Part shown: positions 35,732 to 45,905 of the stretch, piece after piece | Numbering within the stretch: the first letter of the stretch is position 1 | Layout: each line of letters opens with the position of its first letter | From: Methanosarcina baikalica | GTDB lineage: Archaea; Halobacteriota; Methanosarcinia; Methanosarcinales; Methanosarcinaceae | Assembly: GCF_031461075.1 (NCBI RefSeq) | Contig: NZ_JAVKPK010000013.1 | Location: forward strand, 1-64,000 | Length of the DNA: 64,000 nucleotides | Direction of reading: 5' to 3' | Notes under the pieces: model-generated | Databases searched by the model: none | The model's input: only the letters and a program-made list of their open reading frames with translations | Told to the model about the DNA's origin: nothing | Position numbers and translations under genes: made by a program

Positions 35732-36844
35732 ATGAAGATATTGATTTGTGCGACAGAATATTATCCACATGGTTCTGGGATTGCTAACGTTGCTTATAAT
35801 GTTGTAGAACAACTCAAAAAAACAGGCGTCGATTGTGTAGTTTGCTCTCCCACGGGTCCCGATATAAAGTTAGGAACTCAGAGACCTTTCGGAATCTTAG
35901 GTTTACTTTTTTATTGGTATAAAGTTGCAACCCATTTCAAAAAATCCAATACTCAAGAATTTGATGCAGTATGGTTGCACAATCCTTTATTTTTAAAAGA
36001 AAGCCCTTTCAATAATTGTTTAGTTACAATGAATGCTACGGCATATGGGCAAGCAAACAATCGAATATATCCTCTATGGTTACACATCTATAAGATTATC
36101 AGTGCAAAAATAGAAAAATTTAGTTTGAGCAAAATCAAGGACAGCTCTTTATTTACAGGTGTTGGAACGAACATTTGTGAGGAGTTGGAAGAAATAGGCA
36201 TTAAAAGTCAAAATATTAAATATATTCCAAATGGTGTAAATATAGATCAGTTTAAGCCATCGAAGCAAAAACAGTACCTTAGAAATAAGTTTGGAATTCC
36301 AGATAAGGACCTTGTGTTTTTGAATATAGGCAGATTGACCCCTCAAAAAAATCCCCTCAAAACCATTGAAGTTTTTGAAAAAATAAGTACGCAGGTAAAT
36401 AATTTAACTTTGGTGTTTTCTGGGAAAGGTGAACTTAAGAGCGATATGGATGAAGATGTGAAAAGTAAGAATTTAGATAATGTTTTGCTTATAGGCTATG
36501 TGGATGAAGAAAATAAACCAGATCTCTATGCCTGTGCAGATTATTTTATTATTTCTTCTTTGTATGAAGGAGGAGAACCTCCATTAACTTTATCAGAAGC
36601 TATGGCTTGTGGTCTGCCGTGTATTGCCTCAAACATTCCAAATTTTAAAATCGTTGAAATCTCAAATAGTGGAATTGTTGTCGATTTTTCAGATACAAAT
36701 AAATCTGCGGAAGAGATACTTAATTTTATTCAAAAAGACAATTCAGAATGTTCTATAAATGCAAGAAAATATGCAGTACAAAATTTAGATTGGGGTATAA
36801 TTTCAGACAACTATTTGAACGAATTTAGTAAAATTGTTAAATAG
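35732..36844 (+). CDS. glycosyltransferase family 4
   Basis: GT-B glycosyltransferase of 370 aa. I use the ATG at 35732 (MKILICATEYYPHGSG) because GGTGA, overlapping the upstream stop, lies just before it. Landmarks are the N-terminal Gly-rich loop, IKYIPNGVNIDQFKPSK, LNIGRLTPQKNPLKTIEVF and the E-x7-E segment EGGEPPLTLSEAMACGLPCI. It is the fifth gene of the plus-strand cluster; the stop is followed by a 150-bp gap before the next gene. Confidence 0.9.
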   Translation: MKILICATEYYPHGSGIANVAYNVVEQLKKTGVDCVVCSPTGPDIKLGTQRPFGILGLLFYWYKVATHFKKSNTQEFDAVWLHNPLFLKESPFNNCLVTMNATAYGQANNRIYPLWLHIYKIISAKIEKFSLSKIKDSSLFTGVGTNICEELEEIGIKSQNIKYIPNGVNIDQFKPSKQKQYLRNKFGIPDKDLVFLNIGRLTPQKNPLKTIEVFEKISTQVNNLTLVFSGKGELKSDMDEDVKSKNLDNVLLIGYVDEENKPDLYACADYFIISSLYEGGEPPLTLSEAMACGLPCIASNIPNFKIVEISNSGIVVDFSDTNKSAEEILNFIQKDNSECSINARKYAVQNLDWGIISDNYLNEFSKIVK

Positions 36845-36995
36845 GGCTCTTCGTTGTTTTGCTTGTATCCTCATAAAAACCAACGCGGTCTTGAATTGAA
36901 AATCATCTTATCCCTAGAGAATGACAAAGAGCAACTAATGTTCAATTTACGTTAGTTTGAATCTAAATGGAACATATCAAGAACTAGCATGAGTA

Positions 36996-38933
36996 ATGAC
37001 TATAATGAAAGGCCTAAACATCCTAAATAATAAGTTCTTTTTGAATTTTCAATTAGAATACATAACTCTCATATTATTTCCAGCTGTAGCTTTATTTGTT
37101 TATTCTCAGAGATATTATAGCTATTTGTTTTTAATATTAGCTGCAAACATAGGATTAATCTTATTCATAGCGTTAAATAAGAATTTACCTAATGACTTGA
37201 CAGAACAAAACAATGATTTATTAAATAATACCTCTTTAAGTGCCGATAGGATACTCTCAATTGTATATTTTCTGGCTTATGGGTTAAGTTTTCTAACACT
37301 TTTGGATGGCTTTTATACAAAAACGATCTGGTACTATATTTTCGTTTCAATTTGTTCTGGTAGCATTGCTGCGGAAATTCTTTTTTTTGAAACGAAGTTT
37401 ATATGGAAAAAAAATCTCCTTAAATCGGTATTATTGTTTTTAAATCTGTCATTAAGTAATCAAATATTGTATACTTTAGGAATTGGTAATCCAGATAATT
37501 TTTATCACGTCTATTCTATAACTGTACCTATTATTAATACTGGACATATTCCTATAGGATATACTTATACATCATTCCCAATTCATCATATATTAACAGC
37601 TATAACGTCAATGATTCCAAATATTCCTCCTTTTATTACATACCATTGGTTAGGTGCGACAATTATGTCCTCAGGGACAATATTCGCCTTTTTAATTGGT
37701 ACAAAATTATTTGATAAAAGATTTGGACTATTATCAGCTTTGTTTTACTGTTGCTCTGATTATTTAATATATTGGGGATCTCACCCAGTTCAATTATCTT
37801 ACATGTATCCAACAATTTTATTGTTATTTATGTGTATGTTATATATTCTTAAAAGGAGGAAAGTTGAGTTTATACTTATCTACATAATTTTATGTTTAAA
37901 CATTATTTTTTTACATCATTATTCAGCAATGATTCTGGCTTTTATTTTATTACTTATTCTATTTGTTGAGTTTGTCAAGAAGAGAGATGATAGCAAATAT
38001 ATAATAAAGTCTTTCGGGTTATTTGAAATATATATATTGTTACTTTTTAGCCATTGGATATTTATCTCAAATCTATTTGGGGGATTCGTAGGTATTGTAG
38101 ATTTGTATGTGAATGCTTTCAAAGGAGATGTTGCTACAAATATCGTGTCGCAAACATACTATGATACATTACCCTTAGAATCTATATTTTTAAATGAAGT
38201 TGGGAGCTGTATTCTAATTGCCCTTTCTGTTATTGGCTTTTTTTATATTTTCAAAAATCGCTCACTTTTTGGAGACATTATTTCTGGTTTATGTATTCTT
38301 TTCGCAATTTTACTAGGTGTAGGCTTAATTATTAATGTATTGTATTTATTGCCAAACAGAATCTATGCTTTTATGCAAGAATTCTCTTTGATTTTTCTTG
38401 CTACGACTGCTATTATATGGATATTGAATTGTAGCAAACGACATATAAAATTAGTTATCGTAATTACAATTATATTATTACAATTTTTTTCTGCATCAAG
38501 TACAATAGCAGGCTTTGAAACAAGCCCACTTGTTGGAAATCAACCTTACTGGAAATTTTATGAGACTCCTTATGAAAGAGATTGTGCTGTCTGGATCGAA
38601 GATTATTCTTTTAAAAACAATAGTATTTTCATAAATAGCATTATGGTTAGTCCCGGTTATGCACCTACAGCCTTTAATTTATCTAAAAAATCTCCTCTCA
38701 AAAAAATTGATGGAAAACTAATTATATCCTCCGAAAATGTTGATAATGGCTCATATATTCTCTTTAATAATTTTGATGTGCAAGTGGGTTTTATCTCTGA
38801 AAATATTATGAACTCAAGTCGCATGGGTTCAAGTCGCAGAGTGAAACTTGACCCAATTACAAAAGATTTCTTGGTGAATAGTACTCAGGCTCGAATTTAT
38901 AATAATGGAATGTTGGATCTGTATATAAAATAA
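36996..38933 (+). CDS. polytopic membrane protein, GT-C-like, unknown (paralogue of 17697-19607)
   Basis: The 645 residues have about 13-15 hydrophobic helices and a soluble C-terminal part of about 130 residues. Its first outer loop reads GIGNPDNFYHVYSITVPIIN with an acidic residue and His, and its second conserved motif is CSDYLIYWGSHPVQLSY. These align in order with VDPWTHAKMNSLL and SDYHIYWGSSP of the protein encoded at 17697. The pattern suggests a GT-C-like membrane glycosyltransferase or polymerase, one per cluster. Sequence identity is otherwise low, so the two may use different substrates. Confidence 0.7.
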   Translation: MTIMKGLNILNNKFFLNFQLEYITLILFPAVALFVYSQRYYSYLFLILAANIGLILFIALNKNLPNDLTEQNNDLLNNTSLSADRILSIVYFLAYGLSFLTLLDGFYTKTIWYYIFVSICSGSIAAEILFFETKFIWKKNLLKSVLLFLNLSLSNQILYTLGIGNPDNFYHVYSITVPIINTGHIPIGYTYTSFPIHHILTAITSMIPNIPPFITYHWLGATIMSSGTIFAFLIGTKLFDKRFGLLSALFYCCSDYLIYWGSHPVQLSYMYPTILLLFMCMLYILKRRKVEFILIYIILCLNIIFLHHYSAMILAFILLLILFVEFVKKRDDSKYIIKSFGLFEIYILLLFSHWIFISNLFGGFVGIVDLYVNAFKGDVATNIVSQTYYDTLPLESIFLNEVGSCILIALSVIGFFYIFKNRSLFGDIISGLCILFAILLGVGLIINVLYLLPNRIYAFMQEFSLIFLATTAIIWILNCSKRHIKLVIVITIILLQFFSASSTIAGFETSPLVGNQPYWKFYETPYERDCAVWIEDYSFKNNSIFINSIMVSPGYAPTAFNLSKKSPLKKIDGKLIISSENVDNGSYILFNNFDVQVGFISENIMNSSRMGSSRRVKLDPITKDFLVNSTQARIYNNGMLDLYIK

Positions 38934-38986
38934 AATTATAATTATATATTCACTCCGAATAATATATTTTTTGTGAGGTTTATAGT

Positions 38987-40114
38987 ATGGTATGCAAAAA
39001 AAAGTTTAATATTTGCCTAATTACTTCTCCGATCGGCGATGCGAGCGTAACTCCGGTCTCAAATCTTGCAGAAATAATAACACACATTGCAGGAGAAATA
39101 TGTTTAATTACTGGAAATGCAGGCTCAAATTTATTTAATAATGATATTCGCATAAATACGATCTCAATTAATTATAAATTAGGATCCAGTGCCTTATCAA
39201 AAATTATAAGATATTTGTTATTACAGCTTAAAATCTCATATTATATAATAAAAAAAGCTAGCCGCTTTGACACACATCTTTTTTTTATAGGCTCTAATAA
39301 TTTAATATTGCCTGCAATAATCTCAAAAATAATGAGAAAGAATGTAATCTTGAGCCTTCCTAGCTCATCCAATATGCTAAAATTTGCAAACGATAGGTTC
39401 TACAAAGTCGTCGAAATCTTAGAAAGTATTAATTTGATTATCGCAGACAAGATTATTGTATACTCTCCAAATCTTGTCAACGAATGGAATTTAAAAAAAT
39501 ATAGCAATAAAATATTATTTGCACATGAACATTTTATAAATTTCAATATCTTTAAATTAACGAATTTATTTCATAAAAGAGAAAATCTGGTGGGTTATGT
39601 TGGACGTTTGAGTGGAGAAAAAGGAGTGTTAAACTTTATCAAAGCAATAGGGTATATAATTAGTAAGAATAATAATATGACGTTTTTAATTATAGGAGAT
39701 GGGCCATTAAAAAATAAGATAGAACTCGATTTGGATACATATGCGCTAAATAATAATGTTAAACTTTTTGGATGGGTGCCCCATGATGAACTTCCATATT
39801 ATTTAAATCAACTAAAACTAACTGTTCTCCCTTCCTACACTGAAGGACTTCCAAATCTAATGCTAGAATCAATGGCATGTGGAACTCCAATATTAGCTAC
39901 TCCAATTGGAACAATACCAGATGTGATAACAGATGGTAAAAACGGTTTCATTATGGAAAATAACTCTCCTGAATGTATCGCAGATAATTTGATTAGAGCA
40001 CTAGCTCATCCTAACTTGGAACAAATTTCAAAGAATGCGGAAGCAGATGTAAATCGAGAATTCACCTTTGAGAATGCTGTTGGAAAATATAGAAAGGCAT
40101 TGTGCGATCATTAG
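38987..40114 (+). CDS. glycosyltransferase family 4
   Basis: GT-B glycosyltransferase of 375 aa. The donor half is clear: LVGYVGRLSGEKGVLNFIKA, FLIIGDGPLKNKIELDLDTY, LFGWVPHDELPYYLNQ and the E-x7-E site SYTEGLPNLMLESMACGTPI. The N-terminal half is less conserved (ITSPIGDASVTPVSNLAEII). The ATG follows TTTGTGAGGTTTATAGT. Very AT-rich codon choice, as in its neighbours. It is followed by a 177-bp gap. Confidence 0.88.
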   Translation: MVCKKKFNICLITSPIGDASVTPVSNLAEIITHIAGEICLITGNAGSNLFNNDIRINTISINYKLGSSALSKIIRYLLLQLKISYYIIKKASRFDTHLFFIGSNNLILPAIISKIMRKNVILSLPSSSNMLKFANDRFYKVVEILESINLIIADKIIVYSPNLVNEWNLKKYSNKILFAHEHFINFNIFKLTNLFHKRENLVGYVGRLSGEKGVLNFIKAIGYIISKNNNMTFLIIGDGPLKNKIELDLDTYALNNNVKLFGWVPHDELPYYLNQLKLTVLPSYTEGLPNLMLESMACGTPILATPIGTIPDVITDGKNGFIMENNSPECIADNLIRALAHPNLEQISKNAEADVNREFTFENAVGKYRKALCDH

Positions 40115-40291
40115 GAACTCACCGCGAAATAACATTGGCAACTTTTTAAACTGTAGTCCTCCGTTTTCACAAGCAAACCATCGATTAAATCCCAATAGAA
40201 TTATGCGTTACCTAGCTATTTCGTAAAGAGCCCTAAAATAAACTTAATTGGTTATGATATCAGTAAATTTTTAGATCGGGATGTTGGTAAC

Positions 40292-40867
40292 ATGATCACT
40301 ATAAACAACATATTTAAGAACAACATATTTAAGCACGTATTAAATCTTACAACTTTCATTAACAATAAAAAAAGAGATTATTTTTTCAAGCAGAAGCTAA
40401 TCTCAGAAAAAAAATGCTTTATTGGAAGTAATGTTGTATTAGATTCCTCATTTCAATGGCTCATATCTATAGGAAATGAATGTACAATAACGAATAGGAC
40501 TATCATCTTGGCCCATGATGCTAGTACTAAAAAACACTTGGGTTATGCGAAAGTTGGAAAAGTGTCGATTGGAGATAAAACTTTCATTGGTGCAGGAAGT
40601 ATAATACTACCGGGGACTCAAATAGGCAACAACGTAATCATCGGAGCTGGGAGTGTTGTAACCAAAAATATACCTGACAATTCAATTGCTGTAGGCAATC
40701 CTGCAATCGTTATAGGTTCAACATCTGAATATATGAATAAACATAAGTTGAAAATGGAATTAAGACCTATATACGAAAATGATTGGACACTGGAGAGCGA
40801 AATAACAGAAGAGAAAAAGGAAATTATGAAAAGAGAGTTAGAGAGTGGAATTGGTTACATTATTTAA
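40292..40867 (+). CDS. hexapeptide-repeat acyltransferase
   Basis: Left-handed beta-helix O-acetyltransferase of the maltose/WbbJ type, 191 aa. The repeats run from SNVVLDSSFQWLISIGNECT through VSIGDKTFIGAGSIILPGTQ to VIIGAGSVVTKNIPDNSIAV and the conserved GNPAIVIG. The N-terminal 45 residues are basic and predicted helical, possibly a membrane anchor. It would acetylate a sugar of the glycan or its precursor. Confidence 0.87.
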   Translation: MITINNIFKNNIFKHVLNLTTFINNKKRDYFFKQKLISEKKCFIGSNVVLDSSFQWLISIGNECTITNRTIILAHDASTKKHLGYAKVGKVSIGDKTFIGAGSIILPGTQIGNNVIIGAGSVVTKNIPDNSIAVGNPAIVIGSTSEYMNKHKLKMELRPIYENDWTLESEITEEKKEIMKRELESGIGYII

Positions 40868-40892
40868 CTGAGAATATTTATTCGGTGAATGA

Positions 40893-41075
40893 CTTCCTGA
40901 AAATTATAATAAAGACTTATATATGGGTATTGATAAAGAAGATAAACTAATGTATAAAGATATATTCCCAGAAATGGCTGAATTTAGATGGGTCGCCGAA
41001 GATTTTGAAAACTTAAACTGTGATGTATCTATATATAAAATATATTCCAGCAAAAAAGTTGAATTTTTTATATAA
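40893..41075 (+). pseudogene. short coding remnant, unknown
   Basis: An open stretch of 60 codons reads LPENYNKDLYMGIDKEDKLM and MAEFRWVAEDFENLNCDVSI before TAA. It has protein-like composition, but the only ATGs (40923 and later) lack a binding site. It looks like the C-terminal end of a lost gene between the acetyltransferase and the next glycosyltransferase. I do not recognise the family. Confidence 0.4.
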
Positions 41076-41099
41076 TCGGTACAGGAGACGTTTGATGTT

Positions 41100-42389
41100 A
41101 TGAAAAAGGTGTTAATCATATCATATTATTTTCCTCCAGATCCTGAAATTGGAGGTTTGCGAATTAAAGGGCTGGCAAAATATCTCCCATACTTTGGTTG
41201 GGAACCTATAATCTTAACAAAAAATTTGCCGGATAATTCTGACTCGATATATAATATTATAAAAACGTCATGCTTTGAATATAATAGTATACACTCATTT
41301 AAAAAAAAAATAGGACTTAATCCAAAAGAGACTGTAAATAAACAACTCGGAAAATCGAATTTAAAGAACAAAAAGATGCTTTTAGACATATTACTGAATT
41401 TTGCGGCAGAAGTTTTAACATATCCGGATAACCAGAAAATATGGTATTCTCATGCTTTCGAATTGGGTGATAAGCTATTAATCGATCAAAATATTGATGC
41501 AATAATTAGCAGTTCCTCACCTATAATCTCTCATATAATAGCTCATGATTTAAAGGAAAAGCATAATATCCCATGGATTGCAGACTTACGTGATCTTTGG
41601 ACTCAAAATCACTACAATTCATATAGTTGCATAAGGAAATTCTTTGAGAACAATTTAGAAATTAAAACTCTTGCTACATCGGATGCAATAACTACAGTCT
41701 CTAATAATTTGTCCTCCTCACTTGAAACGCTTCATAAAGGAATAGATGTGTATTCGATCCCGAATGGTTTTGATTTGGATGAATGGACCCGTTTGAATGT
41801 AGAAGTTTTAGATAAATTTCTAATTACTTATACTGGAAGTCTTTATCAAGGAAAAAGAGATCCTTCTAAACTATTTCAGGCGCTTGATGAACTAATTAAA
41901 GAGCAAAAAATCGACAGAAATGATATTGAAGTTAGATTTTATGGTCCACAGGAAGACTGGATGAATCAAGATATTGAAAAATATAATCTTCAATATATTG
42001 TATCTGATTATGGTTTAGTATCCAGAGATATAGCATTATTTAAACAGAAAGAATCACAATTGTTACTGCTTTTGCTCTGGGATCATCCCTCAGAAGTAGG
42101 AGTGTATACTGGAAAACTTTTTGAATATCTTGCATCAAAAAGACCAATCTTAGCAATCGGGGGTTCAAAGGGTGTTGTAAATGAATTATTAGAGGAAACT
42201 GAAGCTGGATATTTTGTCTCCTCCATTGAAGAGATAAAAAATATTATTATTAAATATTATGCAGAGTATAAATTAAATGGCCACGTTTCATATAAAGGAA
42301 ATAACTCTAAAATAGATAAATACAGCCAAAAAGAAATGGCAAGAAAATTTGCAGAGGTTCTTGATAATTCTATAAAAGTGGATTATTAA
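41100..42389 (+). CDS. glycosyltransferase, GT4-like
   Basis: GT-B glycosyltransferase of 429 aa. The start YYFPPDPEIGGLRIKGLAKY is typical of GT4 enzymes that act on large glycans. WIADLRDLWTQNHYNSY, VYSIPNGFDLDEWTR, ITYTGSLYQGKRDPSKLFQA and a C-terminal LLWDHPSEVGVYTGKLFEYL follow, the last being the donor site in a variant form. The ATG at 41100 follows AGGAGACGTTTG. It lies 32 bp before wecB. Confidence 0.85.
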   Translation: MKKVLIISYYFPPDPEIGGLRIKGLAKYLPYFGWEPIILTKNLPDNSDSIYNIIKTSCFEYNSIHSFKKKIGLNPKETVNKQLGKSNLKNKKMLLDILLNFAAEVLTYPDNQKIWYSHAFELGDKLLIDQNIDAIISSSSPIISHIIAHDLKEKHNIPWIADLRDLWTQNHYNSYSCIRKFFENNLEIKTLATSDAITTVSNNLSSSLETLHKGIDVYSIPNGFDLDEWTRLNVEVLDKFLITYTGSLYQGKRDPSKLFQALDELIKEQKIDRNDIEVRFYGPQEDWMNQDIEKYNLQYIVSDYGLVSRDIALFKQKESQLLLLLLWDHPSEVGVYTGKLFEYLASKRPILAIGGSKGVVNELLEETEAGYFVSSIEEIKNIIIKYYAEYKLNGHVSYKGNNSKIDKYSQKEMARKFAEVLDNSIKVDY

Positions 42390-42421
42390 TTGTAACTTGA
42401 TTACTGGATGAGGCATTTTTC

Positions 42422-43495
42422 ATGAAAATCCTATCTATCATCGGAGCCCGCCCCCAATTCATCAAATGCGCTCCTCTTTCTCGCTCTATCCGCAGAGAAC
42501 ACAAAGAAATCCTTGTGCACACTGGTCAGCACTATGACCCCGAATTATCAGAGATTTTCTTCAAAGAGCTTGACATCTCTGAACCCGATTACAACCTTGG
42601 AGTAGGTTCGAGTAGCCATGGCGAACAAACCGGAAAAATGCTGGTTGAAATCGAAAAGATTCTGATAAATGAAAAACCGGACCTTGTCTTGGTTTATGGA
42701 GACACCAATTCCACAGTCGCAGGAGCCCTTGCTGCCTCCAAACTACACATCAAAGTTGCACATGTGGAAGCCGGTCTTCGTTCCTTTGACAGAACTATGC
42801 CAGAAGAGATTAACAGAGTACTCACAGACCATATCTCGGATCTCCTCTTCTGCCCCACTGAAACGGCGGTTTTAAACCTCAAAAATGAGGGGGTCACAAC
42901 TGGGGTGTACAATGTAGGAGATGTGATGCTGGATGCCCTGAAATACAACATCAAAATTGCAGAAGATAAAGCCATGGTTCTGGAGTACCTAGGGCTCAGT
43001 TCAAAAGAATATCTGGTTGTAACTGTACATCGGGCTTCGAATACCGACAGCTTCAAGAATCTTTCATCTATAGTTAATGCATTCTGTGAAGCTGATATTC
43101 CTGTTGTGTTTCCGGTACACCCGAGAACTGAAAAGTACCTGAAGAAGTATGGTCTCTGGGAAAAGTTGTGCGAAAAAGTAACGGTCATTTCCCCCCTTGG
43201 ATATTTAGATATGCTAAAAATTATGAGTCATGCCAGAAAGATTCTCACAGACTCAGGTGGGGTGCAGAAGGAGGCGTATATGCTTGGGATACCCTGTATA
43301 ACCATGAGAGAGAATACTGAGTGGGTTGAGACTGTAGAGGACGGGTGGAATGTGCTTGTAGGGGCGGATTGTGAGAAAATTGAGGATGCTATTTTAAATT
43401 TTGAAGGTGCTGAATTAAAAAGTAACATTTTTGGAACTGGAAACTCATGTGAAATTATTTGTGAAATCTTAAAAAATATCTCTTACTCTCGCTGA
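42422..43495 (+). CDS. wecB: UDP-N-acetylglucosamine 2-epimerase, second copy
   Basis: The 357 residues match the copy at 20829-21896 along the full length: IGARPQFIKCAPLSRSIR, LVHTGQHYDPELSEIFFKEL, YGDTNSTVAGALAASKLHIK, HVEAGLRSFDRTMPEEINR and DSGGVQKEAYMLGIPCITMR. The first two thirds are distinctly richer in G and C than the flanking genes (for example the opening GGAGCCCGCCCCCAATTC), while the final 100 bp return to AT-rich. That suggests a patch of different origin or gene conversion with a core copy. It serves UDP-ManNAc supply for this cluster. Confidence 0.94.
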   Translation: MKILSIIGARPQFIKCAPLSRSIRREHKEILVHTGQHYDPELSEIFFKELDISEPDYNLGVGSSSHGEQTGKMLVEIEKILINEKPDLVLVYGDTNSTVAGALAASKLHIKVAHVEAGLRSFDRTMPEEINRVLTDHISDLLFCPTETAVLNLKNEGVTTGVYNVGDVMLDALKYNIKIAEDKAMVLEYLGLSSKEYLVVTVHRASNTDSFKNLSSIVNAFCEADIPVVFPVHPRTEKYLKKYGLWEKLCEKVTVISPLGYLDMLKIMSHARKILTDSGGVQKEAYMLGIPCITMRENTEWVETVEDGWNVLVGADCEKIEDAILNFEGAELKSNIFGTGNSCEIICEILKNISYSR

Positions 43496-43547
43496 AATTT
43501 TCATAAATTTTTAGTCTATTTAGATTTATTAGAAATGATGTGATTTT

Positions 43548-44993
43548 TTGTCAGATCTCCAAAAATTTGTATCCGATGTTGGTTTTACGTTTATAGCTTC
43601 TGCTGTAAGTATGCTTTTAGGATTTCCTATAACTGTGGTCTTGGGAAGGTATTTGGGAGCCGATGATCTGGGCCTTTATCGAATGGTAAACACTATCTTT
43701 GGAACAGTTATGCTTTTTGTAACTATTGGGATTCCTGCAGCTGTTATAAAATATGTAGCCGAATTTCGTGACAATGACAAAAAATTAGGGCAAATTGTTT
43801 CCGGGGGTTTGATCACATCTATTTTATTGGGTCTCATTTCTTTTATTTTTATTTACGTGAGTGCTAGTCTATTCGCGGCTGTCTTTCATATGCCCGAACT
43901 TTCAGGTCTGCTGAAGATCCTTGCTTTTGCATTTCCATTTTCTGTTGTTACTGGCATGCTTTTTGGGCTTCTTAATGGATTAAGAGAAATGACTAAAAAT
44001 GCATGGATTTCTATAATTCAAAGTGCATCTATGCTGATTTTTACATTTCTCTTAATTTTCAATTATGGTGTCAATGGTGCAGTTGTGGGAATTGTATTTT
44101 CATATGTTATGACTACACTGCTTTTGATATTTGTCCAGAAGATTCCTAACCTAACATTTTCGAATTTTTCTGATAACGCGTTTCAGCTTATTAATTTTGG
44201 TTCAAAAACAGTACTTTCCAATGCAATCAATCTTATTAATTATCAGGCAGATATCCTGATGATCGGTTATTTTATGACCAAAACAGATGTTGGGGTTTAC
44301 AGCGTTGCGGTTATGTTTGCAAAACTTATCTGGATTCTTCCGGATTCGATTCAGAAAATCACCTTTCCTCTGATCTCTGAATATCATGCAAAAGAAATGA
44401 ATGGATCAATACATATTTTGGTTGATAAATGCATGAAATATAGTTGCCTTTTTTTAGTTTTCGGTACTACTTTTTTTATCTTTTTTGGAAATAGGGTTAT
44501 ATCTCTTATCTTTGGGGCTGAATTTGAGCACTCATATTTTCCTTTAATTATTCTGCTTATTGGAACTGTTTTATATGGAATTACTAAATCAGTGGGTTCT
44601 ATTTTTGCTAGCGTGGGAAAAGTTTCTCTTGTCTACAAAATTCCTTTAATTTCAGCAATTTCAAATATCGTCTTAAATATTGTTCTGATACCTATTTATG
44701 GAATGAATGGGGCTGCATTAGCAACAACTATTTCTCTAATTGTTTCAACAGTTGTGATGATATCTTTTATGAAAACTTTAATAAATATAAGAGTAGATTT
44801 CATTTGGTATATTAAGGTGTTATTTCTAAGTGGACTCTTAATATGTTTTTTCCTAAGTTTTAAAAACTTAATTAATGATATATTATTAGGAGTAATTCTA
44901 CAAATTATAGAATTAACATTATTTTCTGTTTATTTTATCTCTAATCATGATAAAAATAAAATGTTTCACTTATTTAGTATATATGTCAATTAA
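43548..44993 (+). CDS. polysaccharide flippase (Wzx/MATE-like), second copy
   Basis: Lipid-linked oligosaccharide flippase of 481 aa with about 12-14 hydrophobic helices. DVGFTFIASAVSMLLGFPIT and LGRYLGADDLGLYRMVNTIF at the N-terminus are typical. It differs from the flippase at 13067, so each cluster has its own exporter. A TTG at 43548 is the start (MSDLQKF), since no ATG lies before the first helix. Its last 24 bases overlap the convergent glycosyltransferase gene. Confidence 0.88.
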   Translation: MSDLQKFVSDVGFTFIASAVSMLLGFPITVVLGRYLGADDLGLYRMVNTIFGTVMLFVTIGIPAAVIKYVAEFRDNDKKLGQIVSGGLITSILLGLISFIFIYVSASLFAAVFHMPELSGLLKILAFAFPFSVVTGMLFGLLNGLREMTKNAWISIIQSASMLIFTFLLIFNYGVNGAVVGIVFSYVMTTLLLIFVQKIPNLTFSNFSDNAFQLINFGSKTVLSNAINLINYQADILMIGYFMTKTDVGVYSVAVMFAKLIWILPDSIQKITFPLISEYHAKEMNGSIHILVDKCMKYSCLFLVFGTTFFIFFGNRVISLIFGAEFEHSYFPLIILLIGTVLYGITKSVGSIFASVGKVSLVYKIPLISAISNIVLNIVLIPIYGMNGAALATTISLIVSTVVMISFMKTLINIRVDFIWYIKVLFLSGLLICFFLSFKNLINDILLGVILQIIELTLFSVYFISNHDKNKMFHLFSIYVN

Positions 44994-45905
44994 TCTCTTT
45001 GTTACCTCTCTTGAGTCATGTATTTTTTCAACGTATCGTCGTCCTTGAGCTCCAAGTTCAATCCTGTGCTCTTGATTTTCGATAAGTTCAATCAAATTTA
45101 CGTATATTGATTTCGGGGTTGTATTTAAAATTGGTAACTCTGGATAATTCTCTGACAAATCTTGTCGGATATAACATAAAGTTGGTTTACCCATGCACAT
45201 CGTTTCAATTGAAAACACGCCGTACCATCCGAGAATAAGTTGGTCTACAATAATATCAGATAATTCGATTTCTTTTAAGACTTTGTCATGAGATACTTTT
45301 TCTAATAGGATAAACTCAATGTCGTATCCATCTTTTTTTAATTTATCTATTGCCTGTATCACATGTTCAGTACCCTTTATATTTTTGTTACTGGGTGCAT
45401 GAAGTATTCTCAATTTATTAACTTGCAGATTTGGTTCCACAAAAATGTATTTTTTTGTGTCTATTGGGTTTGGTATCCATATGGAATTAGGAACGAAAGC
45501 TAAGAGATCAGGAGTAGATACAACGCATTTATCTGCAAAGTATTTCTGAATAAGCGGTTGTTTTTTATTTCTTATTTCAGATCCGTGATAGTGCATAATT
45601 ACTTTTTTACCTAAGACTTTCCAAATCAATAAATCTAGACCCATTCGATGCAAAGAAGAAGCATGGAAATGAAGTATGTCATATTGAAAAATTATTTTTA
45701 TAATATTATACAATATGTTTATTTTTCTTGAGATATTACCATGTGATGAAAAAGAGATGTCAACTCCATATTTAAATTGATCTTCGCCAAATGAAAGCAC
45801 CTCACTTTTATAGCCAAACATACGCTGCCCATCTCTTATGTTTTGAGGCACACCAGCGATATTACCAATATGTAATATTCGGATTCCTTCAGGATGAATT
45901 TTCAC
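44970..45905 (-). CDS. glycosyltransferase, GT1/GT4-like
   Basis: GT-B-fold protein of 311 aa on the opposite strand from the rest of the cluster. It has ILHIGNIAGVPQNIRDGQRM at the N-terminus, ILHFHASSLHRMGLDLLIWK, KVIMHYHGSEIRNKKQP and, near the end, LGWYGVFSIETMCMGKPTLC, which is the E-x-x-x-x-G donor region. It is shorter than usual GT4 enzymes but shows all landmarks. It has its own promoter in the 45906-46212 spacer, and its 3' end overlaps the flippase by 24 bp. Confidence 0.82.
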   Translation of the reverse strand: MKIHPEGIRILHIGNIAGVPQNIRDGQRMFGYKSEVLSFGEDQFKYGVDISFSSHGNISRKINILYNIIKIIFQYDILHFHASSLHRMGLDLLIWKVLGKKVIMHYHGSEIRNKKQPLIQKYFADKCVVSTPDLLAFVPNSIWIPNPIDTKKYIFVEPNLQVNKLRILHAPSNKNIKGTEHVIQAIDKLKKDGYDIEFILLEKVSHDKVLKEIELSDIIVDQLILGWYGVFSIETMCMGKPTLCYIRQDLSENYPELPILNTTPKSIYVNLIELIENQEHRIELGAQGRRYVEKIHDSREVTKRLIDIYTK

